Shown here in pieces: positions 42,650 through 54,500 of a stretch of DNA of 64,000 nt. The notes beneath the pieces were generated by a model, which saw nothing but the letters and a program-made list of their open reading frames with translations, ran no database searches and was not told where the DNA came from. The DNA is from Epithemia pelagica (lineage: Eukaryota; Bacillariophyta; Bacillariophyceae; Surirellales; Surirellaceae), in NCBI GenBank assembly GCA_946965045.2, contig OX337229.1:4340001-4404000 (forward strand), in the 5' to 3' direction. The translations under genes and the position numbers were made by a program. The first letter of the stretch is position 1. Every line of letters starts with the position of its first letter.

Positions 42650-45600
42650 ATGGCAGTAATGATGGAAGGCAACGATGACAGGAAAGGTCCCGAGCACGAC
42701 AAAATGGTAGCAGACTGGGTTGGCAGCAAGGATTCAGCTCCACGAGAACATACGCAATTGGGCAGGGATAATGGAAGGCCATGCTCATCAAAGTTAGAAG
42801 AAGAAGAACATGGCATCACTTCGATGGCAATTCAAGATGAAGCAAATGTGTGCAACGCTGAAGAATACACAGTCAAAACACGTGATAACCCCCACCATAA
42901 GTCAAAGAAAAGAACCCACCGCCATTATCATCATCGCCACGATAAATCAAACGACCTCTAGGGCAAAAACATTCCTAAAAAATGCTCAATTGATACAAAG
43001 AGCAACATCGACCAAACCGACCAATGCAACAAGAAAGGCCACGGCAATGAACAGGACATACACCCAAACAGCGTCATTCCTCGCGATTCCACTCGAGATA
43101 CCGACGACACAAAAAGTATGGATTTCACAGTCCCAAAGCTGTTTCGTACCAACCGAGATACTGATGAATCCAATGCTTGTACCCAAAGCCTTTCCAATTT
43201 TGAAGATGAACCAGAACAACAGCCTCACATGAGGGACTCGGGAGTATCCTTCCACTCGCAACACGAGCAAAACCCCAATCTTGTAGAGTCCTTGTGGAAA
43301 CCAAAATCACCCTCACTTCGGATTATTTGCGACGGTGCAAACACAGAGGATAAAGACGGCGAACGATTATATTTTGTAAACGATCCTCTCGTGACCCTCG
43401 TGGTCGAGAGTGAACATGACAGGACCAATGCTTCAACTCACACGACTCACCAAAAAGGTAAAGATCTCGTAAATTCTCCACCTGAGAAAAAGGCAGTTTT
43501 GCCAGAAGACACATACAGCCTTTTAGTCTTCTCGCGTTTTTGGTCAACCTTGAACATAGCGTCATTTATTGCCTTATTTCAATTGTTGACAATTACCATA
43601 TTGCTCGCCGATGTGATTGACATTCACACAACAATTAAGGATGATCCAGACGATTATATTCCCGACAACCCAGTTGAGTTCCCAGCGGCTGTCACTTTTC
43701 CCGTGGCCATTGCACAGCTCATTGCACTGGCGATCACAATATTTAGTGTGGATGACCTTATTTGGGCCATGAATGTTCACTTCAACGGATTTGATAAAGA
43801 CCAGGTGCTCAATCATCTCTGTGAGGGGTTCAATCGAAGCGACCGCGGAACAACAGTAGATACCACTGAGAATGCGAAGGGTACGACTGGAAATGACGAA
43901 GAAATGGCCTTTCTTGTACTAGATCGCCACAAAAACCCTTCAAAGTGTTCAGACGCCAGCACGCACAACAACGCCGTGAAGCAAGAATCCAACTTTGTTC
44001 CACACTTAACCCAGAGATGGTATGCTTCCAATGCTCTCCGATTGTTGGAGGGATGTTCATCGTTTGTGGGCATTTTCATTCTAATTGTTCGCTCCGAAAC
44101 AGTCCTGGATGTGTTGCTCAACTTTACCGCCATTAACTTTGTTTCTCAGCTCGACAACCTCATTTTCTTATTCGCTAAATGGGGCTACTTTGGACCTTTC
44201 GTTCAAAGTGACGCATGTCATCCAATCTGTGACGAGGCCAATTTTTCTTTTTTAAAGACGTTGACTCGTCCAGATCATTGGAACGACCGGGATTTCCTTT
44301 GTGGACTAACCCTTCGTGTGTTGTTGCCCATTGTCGCGCTTGTAGCCTGGGCTGCCGTGATTGCCAAGCAAAACAATGGACACTTCCTCTCACCAGAAAT
44401 ATATGCCCAAATGGGAGACGAAACCGACCTTACGTTGGGCACGTACAGTGGCATTTACGTCCGCTCCAGCCGTCGCGACCAAAAGAGTAGGCGGTTTCGG
44501 TACGTTTCAAGAGATGGAAGAGGGGAGTTTGTCTATTGTGATTCCATCAATTCGTGGGTCTTTCGTGATCCTCTCCGTCCAAAAGAAGGGAACAAGTGTG
44601 GATGGTGGGTCATGAGTGAGAAAAGTGACTCATTCGACTTGCTCAGTATGTCAGCGTCGGAATGGTACCTGAAGGATTCGTTCAACATCAAGACTCCCAT
44701 GGACTGGATGTATCTCGCTGCCTATAATTCCAAATTTAAGCGTGGTGGAGTTTGCTCTGATGGCAAAAGATACGGGCTGAGCTGCGAATTTTCGGACCCA
44801 TGCCGTACTTTGACGATTGACCGGAACACGGATCTCTTTGGTCATGGGCAGCGCGTTTTCCCATCTGAATATGACCTTGTGAGTGGTCTAGAAATCTACC
44901 ACCGACCTGTTTATGTTGGTCAAGCGCGAGAATATGCCGAACTTGACGTCATCCTTTTTACCGGCCGTCGTTGGGTCATAATTTCCACAATGGGTTGGGC
45001 AGAGTGGGATGTAACAGATTCCACTGAATTGGAGGACATCGGAATTTCGCATCGCTTCTTTATCCCGTCGCTGGTGAATCATCAAGACCTGAATATCCAG
45101 TACATTAGCGAACCAGTGGATGCCACATCTCCAAGCAACAAAGTCGCACCAATTGGTCTGAGGTGGTTCCGCTCATCGCAACTAAACCAAGTAGACTTGG
45201 ATCAACATATTCTGTTTAAGTCGGACCAATCATCCGACATGACGACGCGACTTATCTGTGCCTTATGCTCCTCCACGTCCGAATGTATGCATGGCGGATT
45301 ATGCGTAAATAATACCTGTCATTGTCATTATGGCAGCAAGGGTAAGTTGTGCGAAGTTCCTCCCAGAGGCAACGGGTTGTGTGACATTCAGTTTAACAAA
45401 CCCGAGTATGATTTTGACGGAGGGTACGTAGATGCGGCGGCGTTTGCAAAGTCGACTTGTCGCCATAATTACATGTCGTCACTAACGATCTCATCGTTCG
45501 ATCTTTCAGGGACTGTTGTCTGTCCACTTGTGTCGCTCCTGTCGAGTCAGAATACTTATGTGGCATGGATACTACTTTGGCATTGGACGTGAAACACGTG

Positions 45601-47535
45601 GCATGTAATCCTGAGACGGGCTCAACAGGATGGAAGCGGATACATGAAATGACACAACCAAGCTTTGCCTCCTCCGAGTTTGGCTTGTCAGTTGCCACAA
45701 CGTGGCGTGGATCCGTGCTGGCAGTGACGGGCCGAGAACAGTGGCGGCCCTTTTACATCTCTCTGTATCGCAATGCCGGCCGAAGGTGGTTGGAAGAGCG
45801 AGGGGACACATAACGATCGCAAGAGAGTGACACCTTGAGTTTTGGACTTGAGCTACAAATGGCCGATGTTATGCCCAATGCCCTTGCCACCATTTACAAT
45901 CGTATGCCAGTCCATGTCATCACGTCCTTTGACCAGTTACAAACCTCGAGCAATGTCATCTATCTTTTTTTGGATGCTTTTTACTGTTCTGTGCAATTGT
46001 ACTGCAAACGACCCCTCTTGATCTTTGACCGCAAGTTTCATAGTGATCCCAAAACATTCCCCGGTCACGTCGAAGGGTACGATCCTCCTCCCACCGATCC
46101 CAGTTTGTTAGAGGAATCGTACACGTATTCATCCTTGACCTATCCACTCCCTTTCAGTTTGGCTCGCAATGGCCGGTTTTTGGCCTTGGCTTTCTGGTCC
46201 TCATTTGTGATTCAAGAATGGCAATTTCCACAAAGCTCCAACTCGTTCGATGGAGCCTGGGTCCCATCTTTTGGTACCAAACGCATTGGTTTGGACGAGG
46301 ACAATCATCGTGCCACCATACTGTATTTGGCAATGTCCAATGAAATTCAGGGTACGCTAAATGATAGCAGCAACAGCGATAGTGACACCGCTGAAACGGT
46401 TATTGTGGCAGTCGGCTTGATTCGATCCAAATTTCCAGATTCCGAAGGCTTTGTCGTCGCAGTCCCATTGATTGGATCCCTAAGGCCTATCGCAGGTCCT
46501 TTGCATGTGGTTGTTTATCAATGGGCCAAGGGACAGCCGCCGAACGTCTTGGGACAACACCCGATTGTCAGCCATGAACATTTGCAGCCTGGCATTGATT
46601 TGCCCTTTGCCCGAAATTCCGTCCAATTGTCGGTAGATGGCAAAGTCTTGTCAAAAATGTCCTTTTTCAAGAACGAAACGGACAGTGATGGTGGCATTTT
46701 TGACAATTCGCCCGCACAAGCCATGGTCAAAATTTTCGAATGGAACCCTAGCCTTGAGGATTGGATACTTCGTCAAGACTTTGTCTTGGCCGATACGCAG
46801 TTACTATTTTCAGCCTCACATTCCCTCTCCTGGGATGGATCCGTCGTTACCATTGCTGAAGCCTCTCATTTACGTGTTTATCACTGGAATCCTGATTCTT
46901 TGGAGTACAGGGATGCCCCGAACTATGAGGAAACCTACCGTTCCCAGGAAGAACCAAACAGACACAAAGTCATAACAGTTGATGAGTCCTTTCGCACAGT
47001 TGCATTGTCAGGTGATGGTTCGACCCTCGTTTTGGGATCGCCCTTTTTAAACGCCAATGATGGATCGGTAGAAATATATGGAGACGATTATGCGTCTCCT
47101 TGTCGGTACAATGTCACGCATCCCCGGTTGTTGCACTTGTCCTTCCAAGTCGCCAAGGGTACCAGTTTACCCCGCGTTCATTGGCAAGTCGTACAGCAAC
47201 CAACAACCCAAAACGATACCAGCACCAAGACCGTCGTGTTGCGGGAGGGCGGTCCCAAACTGTTTGGACAAGCGCATCCCAAGGCCATGGAGGCCTTGGA
47301 ATACGATGCCTACAATGGATTTCGGAGTTTCTTGTATCAAGAATGCTTCTCTCCTCAGGACGAATGCGACACCATGAGTCTGTACCATAAAAGGTCTGAC
47401 AACAACGCATGGCGTAACCAAAGTGAACCCATTGTGGCCTTTTTCAATGGCCAGAATCTTACCAAGGGCACGTTCAATCCCAACGCCCTGGACAACGACG
47501 AAGCGGACTGTGTCTTGATCGTGGAACTGGAGTAA
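42650..47535 (+). CDS. Paralogue D: multi-pass EGF/LNR receptor-like protein, interrupted by in-frame stops
   Basis: Exon 1 from ATG 42650 (or 43118) to 45423, phase-2 intron 45424-45509 (GTACGT to TTTCAG, 86 nt), exon 2 to TAA 47533-47535. Membrane segments at about 43545-43625, 43660-43760, 44030-44180 and 44300-44360; EGF-like cysteines 45260-45360; LNR across the intron (FDGGDCC). The C-terminus DCVLIVELE matches A and B. Two stops lie in the reading frame. TAG at 42959 is in the cytosolic tail and could be removed by a small intron ending at CTCTAG. TAA at 45811-45813 is in the ectodomain just after the LNR, and no intron of normal size would remove it. A truncated product would keep the membrane part, EGF and LNR but lose the propeller. 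Either a young pseudogene or a readthrough case. Confidence 0.68.
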
Positions 47536-48218
47536 AAACTCTAGGAAGACGGCAACACCATGAATCTATGGGAGAGTACCGCTCCATCTCTGTTTTCGTT
47601 GTTCGTATCTTCTTTTTGTAGTTGGATAGTGAGTTCCCTGTAGGAAGGAATCGGAAAAAGGAAGGCACACCAGCAGCAAGGGATTTGGAGCGTAAAATGA
47701 CAAGAAACATTCTATATTCGCCACATGGAACATTCTGGTTTTCACACAGAAACGGTCCAAAGCCATGATCATTGATCGGTGCTTCTTCTTGAGTGCTAGC
47801 GCAAAGAGCAACATTCCACATGAAAACTAAAGGGTGTCATGGTCAAACTCCCGCTTCCAAAGTTTTTTGTGGATAGATTCATGTCTGCGCACGCGTCACC
47901 GGGCGCGCGTACCATAATACATCAACGGACATCTTGTTGGTCTTGTCCACGCCAGGCGGCTATCCCTCTCACACACATCCTCGTCGTCAAGGAAATAAAA
48001 ATTCCATCCAGTGCGAACCCTATAGATGAACGCACACTGTGACAGTGACTTGGAAGATGTGCCAAGTTTGAGAGACGAAGACAAGATCTATTGTGTGGGA
48101 AAGCAGTACCTTAGAAGAAAAGTAAAAAGCAGGTTTCGTCTCCTGTGAGTTCCATTGACACGACACACCATTGGTAGGCTTGTGGATCAATCATCTCCCA
48201 TCCTGTTCCAAAGAAACA
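47536..48218. other. Intergenic upstream of the PLP enzyme
   Basis: No gene recognised. Confidence 0.4.
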
Positions 48219-49838
48219 ATGCGTGCTCTCCTAAACACAACTATTCGCAATAGACGACGAGGGTGTCCTCGAAAATCTACATGGAGACAGTCGCTTGGTT
48301 CGAATTGGAGGACGACTCTTTGTCCCATGATTGGCATTCAAGTCTTTTCGACATGGTCGGATGCCGGTCAACGAGCCCAAGAGTTGGCCGCGGCACGACG
48401 CCAAGAGCAAGAATCAGCGCAATCTAGCACTACCATGGACACGTCCTTAGCTCATGCTGGAGTCGTGACAGACACTGTCCAATTTCCGACCAATACGGCA
48501 CTGTCACCGCCCTTGCATGTGTCTTCGACGTACACACGTCCGGCCAACGGAACGTATGAATCGGATCATGCCATTTATGCTCGGGCAGACAATCCCACTC
48601 GAGGATTGTTGGAACGTGAAATGAGTCGATTAGAATGCCATGGAAGGGATCTGCTTGATGACGAGCATCCAGCACAATCCTGTGCGTTTGCCTCGGGGAT
48701 GATGGCCATTTCGGCCATTCTCATGGCCCATGCCACACCCTTGGTTGTTCTTCTCCCACACGATGTCTACCACGGTGTTCCGACTGTATTGGACACTGTC
48801 TTTGATCGATTTGGGCAAGTCACGAAACGCGTCTACAATGCTACGGCACCAAATACCTCGGTCGACAATCCTCAAACGAATCATGATACAGGTAGCCCTC
48901 CTCATGATGCGCCGTCACCACCACCCTGCGTGGAACAAGTGTTGGCGGAAGCACTGCAAACCGATCCGAATGTCCATGTTCTGGTATGGATTGAAACTCC
49001 CTCCAATCCATTAACGCTCGTCACAGACATTGCCGATTTATGTCAACGAGTCCGAAACTTTACACACTTTAGGGAGGAGAGCACTCCTCCCCAACAACCA
49101 AACAACATAAGCATTGTCGTGGACTCCACCTTGGCTCCACCACCCATTCAGCAACCCTTGTTGTTGGGTGCCGATGCCGTAGTACATTCCGCCACCAAAT
49201 ACTTGGCCGGACATTCCGATGTGACGGCCGGTATTGTCACCACCAGTCCGCGGACCAGCGCGGGACAAGGTTTGGGAGCACAATTGAAACAAGTCCAAGT
49301 CAGTGTTGGAGGTGTCATTTCTCCCTGGGATGCCTGGTTGACCTTACGGGGGATGCGAACCTTGACTGTCCGTCTGGAAGCACAATGTCGCAATGCCATG
49401 GCCATGGCAACCTTTTGTGAAAAGCAGCAACAGCTCGGCCGTGGTGGAGGACAATATATTGCCGCCGTTCATTATCCTGGCTTGACCAGCCATACCCAAC
49501 ATGACGTGGCGAAGCGGCAACAGGGCGTCGGTCGATCCCCAAACAATTCAGTATGGTACGGTGGTATTTTTAGTTTGGAACTATCGAGTGAAGCAGCGGC
49601 CTTTGCCATGGCTGGTGCCTTGCAAATTATTACACGGGCCACGAGTTTGGGTGGAACGGAATCCTTGGTGGAACATCGGGCCAGTATCGAGCCAGCGGAA
49701 AGACGAACCAGTCCACCGGGATTGTTGCGATTTAGTGCTGGGTTGGAGCATGTCGACGATTTGATTCAGGATGTGCAACAAGCCCTGTCCATTGTCGAAA
49801 CCGTCATGAAAGAGCAAGTGAAAAATCATGAACAGTAA
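48219..49838 (+). CDS. Cys/Met-metabolism PLP enzyme, cystathionine gamma-synthase/lyase family
   Basis: 539 residues from the first in-frame ATG, no intron. A fold-type I PLP enzyme of sulfur amino acid metabolism that makes or breaks cystathionine. Visible: YARADNPTRGLLE, ASGMMAISAILMA, VWIETPSNP near residue 260, VVDSTLAPPP, the PLP Schiff-base lysine in SATKYLAGHSDV (Lys about residue 327) and the C-terminal TSLGGTESLVEHRAS block. These are all family features; which reaction (gamma-synthase, gamma-lyase or beta-lyase) cannot be settled by eye. The first 60 residues are Arg-rich and nearly free of acids, which fits an organelle transit peptide. A polar insert (about 215-240) follows the domain entry. 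Confidence 0.88.
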   Translation: MRALLNTTIRNRRRGCPRKSTWRQSLGSNWRTTLCPMIGIQVFSTWSDAGQRAQELAAARRQEQESAQSSTTMDTSLAHAGVVTDTVQFPTNTALSPPLHVSSTYTRPANGTYESDHAIYARADNPTRGLLEREMSRLECHGRDLLDDEHPAQSCAFASGMMAISAILMAHATPLVVLLPHDVYHGVPTVLDTVFDRFGQVTKRVYNATAPNTSVDNPQTNHDTGSPPHDAPSPPPCVEQVLAEALQTDPNVHVLVWIETPSNPLTLVTDIADLCQRVRNFTHFREESTPPQQPNNISIVVDSTLAPPPIQQPLLLGADAVVHSATKYLAGHSDVTAGIVTTSPRTSAGQGLGAQLKQVQVSVGGVISPWDAWLTLRGMRTLTVRLEAQCRNAMAMATFCEKQQQLGRGGGQYIAAVHYPGLTSHTQHDVAKRQQGVGRSPNNSVWYGGIFSLELSSEAAAFAMAGALQIITRATSLGGTESLVEHRASIEPAERRTSPPGLLRFSAGLEHVDDLIQDVQQALSIVETVMKEQVKNHEQ

Positions 49839-50091
49839 AACTTGCGGTCGCCTATCACCTCAACAGTGGACTTATTGAAACAATGCTGAGCTGCACAGTG
49901 GGTTCATGGAAGCGAGTCATTCTTGCAACTAGCACAACGTACACGTCGGTGTCGCCAGTTTCGACTCCCTTCACGCAGTGAACACAAAAGGCAAAATCAA
50001 GTTCTATATTTTGAGATAAAGTACGAAAAAGTACCGGACGGTCGATACAGGTTAAGACAGAGTCGATTTACAGAGTCGATTTCTATTCATA

Positions 50092-50571
50092 TCATTCCAA
50101 AAAAGCTTGAACAAAAAGTGGATATCCAATGACCATCAAAACAACATAGGAGGGTAGAGTACTTGCCAGTACCCACAGACCACCTTTCCGAAACAAAAAT
50201 GGATACAAACTGCGAAAGAAAATATACCAGAGCGATTGTTGGAACGAAACTTGAGGATTGATGAAAAGAGCATGCATCCACAAGAGGGGTAAAAAGACCA
50301 AGGCCCATTCTCGAAAATTGCCAGTGGTTCGGTCTCCCCAAAGCGCCAAGAAATCACGACTGTTGTAATATTTGACACTCCTGTACGGAATCCTGGTCGT
50401 AGTCGATCCATCCTTGGCTTGTTTGTCCTTGGCTTCTCGCTTCTTTTGTGCCAAAAGCTTGAATGTGTTGTAGGACTGAAAACATTGAAAGACAGTGTAC
50501 AAACTCAAATAGAGCAGCGTACCCGCCAAGGCGCCTTTCAAATCGGTCGGTGTAGGAAATTCATCCAACAT
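50092..50571 (-). CDS. MAPEG-like four-helix membrane protein
   Basis: 159 residues, no intron. Hydrophobic segments at about residues 13-33, 87-108, 115-130 and 135-157. Between the first and second lies GDRTTGNFREWALVFLPLLW, which fits the R-x(3)-N-x-x-E pattern of the MAPEG superfamily (microsomal glutathione transferases and eicosanoid enzymes). The length and four-helix layout also fit. A Lys-rich cytosolic loop follows helix 1. Substrate unknown; MAPEG is a fold-level call. Ends 250 bases from the convergent PLP enzyme gene. Confidence 0.6.
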   Translation of the reverse strand: MLDEFPTPTDLKGALAGTLLYLSLYTVFQCFQSYNTFKLLAQKKREAKDKQAKDGSTTTRIPYRSVKYYNSRDFLALWGDRTTGNFREWALVFLPLLWMHALFINPQVSFQQSLWYIFFRSLYPFLFRKGGLWVLASTLPSYVVLMVIGYPLFVQAFLE

Positions 50572-51557
50572 GATCCACGATTTCTGTTAAAAAGCCGGAC
50601 GGCGCTTCTTCGTGAGGGATGATGCGACGACGATGTGATAGCTTTGCCTTAGGGACAGCAAAGGTGGCAGTTGACGGTGGGAGCAATTTATGCGACGACG
50701 ACAACTTCATTGGCATGACACAGGGACCAGAAGACTCGAAAGATTTTTACGTTACGTTTTTTTGTTCGAATGCGCGACTGGCTCGATGAGGTGACGTGGT
50801 GACAGGTTAGCTGAATGGGTAATTCATCATAGAATAGAGCAAATCGTAGATAGGAGTAAGGTCATGATGCTTCTTCTATGTTCCTTCAAAACATTTTCCA
50901 ACCTGTGACAACGTCAAGAAAAGTCGTCAAAGGAGCGCAACAAGAAATAGATACGATACTTTTTGTGGTGGGTTCATGGGAATCACTCCCGTCGATTGAC
51001 GGATGGTTTGACCTTCGAAAGTTTTCTCTACTACACCTCTTTCTCAAGGCCGTGACTTGTGTTTAGGCCGGTAGACTTGGTGGATGGTGGACGGTGTTGA
51101 GGATAGGATAGCCCATCGCAGTCACAGGAATAACTCTCTAGGAAGATAGACGCTACTTGTGCTACGTTATCGGCCTAAGTTAGAAAATGGGACATGGGCG
51201 GAATAGCATGAGAGATGCCATCTATACCCCTTCTACCGGTACGAGTCACTTTTAGATTAAGAGGTGGATGATGCTTCGCCGATCTTTTTCTCGAGTCTTC
51301 TCGGCAGTCAAGAAAGGATTTGTAGTAGAGGCGAATTCAGTAAGCAGTCTATGTAGTATCGTCTATTCTCCATTTTGCGATCAAGGGTGCGTAGTGTGGA
51401 AGGGGAAGCGTACATACTTTTACGATAACAGTGAGAAACGCTCTAGGACTTCGATGCACTTCAGAACATGAACATGGAAAGTATTCTAAATTCACCCAGG
51501 AACTTCGCCAAACCTTCATTCCCAAACCGTACATTCTTGAGCCGTTGAAAATCATTC
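50572..51557. other. Long intergenic stretch, no gene seen
   Basis: 986 bases between two minus-strand genes. Only short frames without recognisable content. Confidence 0.45.
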
Positions 51558-54500
51558 TTAGGGATTGAGGGAAATATTATCAAACGCATCCAAAGGAGGT
51601 TGCGCTTGTCCCATAAGGTCCAAACTCTTACGGACAATAGCTTCCCCCCACTCCAAAGATCCCAAGCCATTGGGATGCAACTCGTCTGGCATTAGTGTGC
51701 GGTTGATCATGTCGGTATCAAGGGACGACAAAAAGAAGTTAGTCGCGTTGAAAAATTCAGTTTGAGGCTTGCTTGAAGCATAACAGGCCAACCGATCATT
51801 GACATCAATGGTCGCTTGCCACCAATAGTAATGAGCATTGGAACGCGGTAAAATCGAGTGAAGAACAACGGTCGTTTGCGGGTGCACATGATGAATGTAG
51901 TTGGCCATGTGAAAGATACCGGCCGTAACGGCATCCACCGAACAGTGGGCATACAAATCATTGGTGCCTACCAGTATCCACACTTGGGCAGGATGAAAGG
52001 TATTGAAAATTGGAGGCAGTTCTCCATGTTGCAGGCGATACAACAGTTGAGGACATTGATCACCACCAATGCCCAATGCCATACCACGAATGTACGAGTC
52101 ACTGCTACGAAACAATTGATTGTAGACGGCGAAGTTTCCCATCCACTTCTCGTTCTGATTCCCGAGATCGGTACCCAACCAATGCTCGACAATGGAATCT
52201 CCAATGAGGACCATATCTAGTGACTTGCTTGTGTCTAGGGACGAAGCCTCTTCTACAGCCAAGAGATTCTTGTTGCGTTCAAAGGCCTGCGTCCAAAGAG
52301 CACCGATACCAGAGTCTCCACGAGACAAGGTTACGAACGGGTTGTGGCATTCACAATTTGGCTTATCGCACCAGGCACCGGGGTTCTGGGCAAAGGTTTG
52401 CTGTTGAACAACAATCCAGTCCTCCCACCCTTGTCCCTTTGTATACTTATTTGTACACATATGATCGTCGACGTGTGGGTCAAGAACGATGGGTAAGGTA
52501 TCACCATCACTGTTAGCAACCTCGGGTTGGTGCTTCAGAGAATCGACAGATAGATTTTCTTGATCGGTATCGGTAGGATGATCAACTGCATCTACAGTTT
52601 GTGATCGTGCCGAAATTTCCAAACTCTTGTCAACAATGGCTTGACCCCATAACATTGATGCTTCAGCGTTGGGATGTAAACCGTCCACGTACAAGGATTC
52701 GTCGACACTCCCCTCTTGATTGGACATGAACAGCTTCGTTACATCCAAAAAGTCTGCCCAGGCTTGACTGTCCGCAAAACAAGTCAAGCGACGATTGATC
52801 TCGGGAATGGGTTGACCGAAGTAGCCTCCTCGTGGAAGAATCGAATGCAAGACCACAACAGCATCGGGATGTCCTTGATGAATGTACTGGGCAATGTGAA
52901 GAATACCGGCTGTAATGGCATTCACGGAACACTCATCGTATACATCACTGGTTCCCACCAAAATCCATATTTGCGACGGATGAATGGCCGACTCTGTGGA
53001 GTTTGATGGCGGAAGTTCTCCATTCTCAAGTCGATACAAGAGTTGGGGACATCGATCTCCTCCAATCCCTAGTGTCAAGCCGTGAACCTTCGAGTCCGAA
53101 CCACGAAACAATTTCTGGTACCATTCATGATTTTCTCTCCACGAATCACCCTCAATCCCCAGATCTGTGCCCAACCAATGTTCGACAATAGAGTCTCCCA
53201 AAAACACGAAATCCAGTGAGGAATCCAGTGAGGACGATGCGGTATTTTTTGATTCCTCTTGTACCAAATGTTGATTGCGAACAAATGCGTCTTGCCACAG
53301 CTCACTCACTCCCGAATCGTCCCCCACCCGTGAGAGGGGAACAAGCGGATTGCGACAATTGCAATTTGGTTCGCTTTCGCTACAGACAGATTTAGGATGA
53401 TTGGCGAATTCTTCTTGTTGGTGTGTCAACCATTGCTCCCACCCCAATTCGTGGGTAAATTCGTCAGTACAGGTCCGTGTTGTTGATCCGCCATTGTTAC
53501 TCGTACCATTGTCCTCGGGTTGTTCCATCTGCGAACTGGGAGCAATCGGCTTTTTATCGTGGTCACTGCTTTCATCCCCTGTAAAACTTGAGGGCGAATG
53601 GATGATAGTAGACAAAATGTCGTCATATACATGGTCGGGAGGTTGTGGTTTGCCCAAGAGTGTCAAGCTCTTGCGTACCATGGATTGGCCCCAATACAAT
53701 GATCCCAACCCATTGGGAAATCCTTGATTGTTGAACAAGGTCATGTTCAGTTGATTGGGATCGTCCTGTGATAGGAAAATGCTCGTGGCATTGAAAAATT
53801 CCACCTGTTCGTTTGATTTGGTTCCCGCATAACATTCTAGCAAACGATTGACGTGATACGCCCGTTCCCACCAATCAGAAGAGGTAGCTACGAATGAATC
53901 CTCTCCCCGTGGAAGAATGGAATGCAAGATCACAACCGATTGAGGATGTGCTTGTTGAATGACTTGGGCGACATTAACAATGGCCGCAGCCACTGATTCC
54001 GTCGAACACTGGTTCTGGATCAGATCATTGGTACCAATGACGATCCACCACAAGGCTGGATCCATACTACCATTCTTACTTGTGTCATCATGAACCAGTT
54101 TGTCATGTTGTTGCAATCGATACAAGAGGTGAGGACAGGCATCTCCGGCAATGCCCAAAGCCAATCCACGAATCAAGGCGTTGTTTTCATCACGAAACAA
54201 TTGGTGATAGACTGCCTGGTTTTCCATCCACGTATCCTCGTCGGTTCGGATCAAATGAGTTCCCACCCAATGTTCCACCAAATCATCTCCCATCAAGACC
54301 ATTTCCAGAGGTTCTTGTAGCTGTTGTTCTTCTTTTTGCTCTTGTTGGTGTGCCAGGACAAGGTTTTGATTGCGTTCCAAGGCCAACTTCCAGCGAACTC
54401 TACTATCGTCTGTACGGGCCATGGGAACAAAGGGATTGGGGCACATACACTCTTTGTCCCCCTCACACCAGTGAGACAATCCTTGTTGATATTCCATCCA

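Noticed and set aside
47474-47821. 115-codon minus-strand frame at the 3' end of paralogue D
   Set aside because: It overlaps the conserved C-terminus of paralogue D on the other strand and has no recognisable content.
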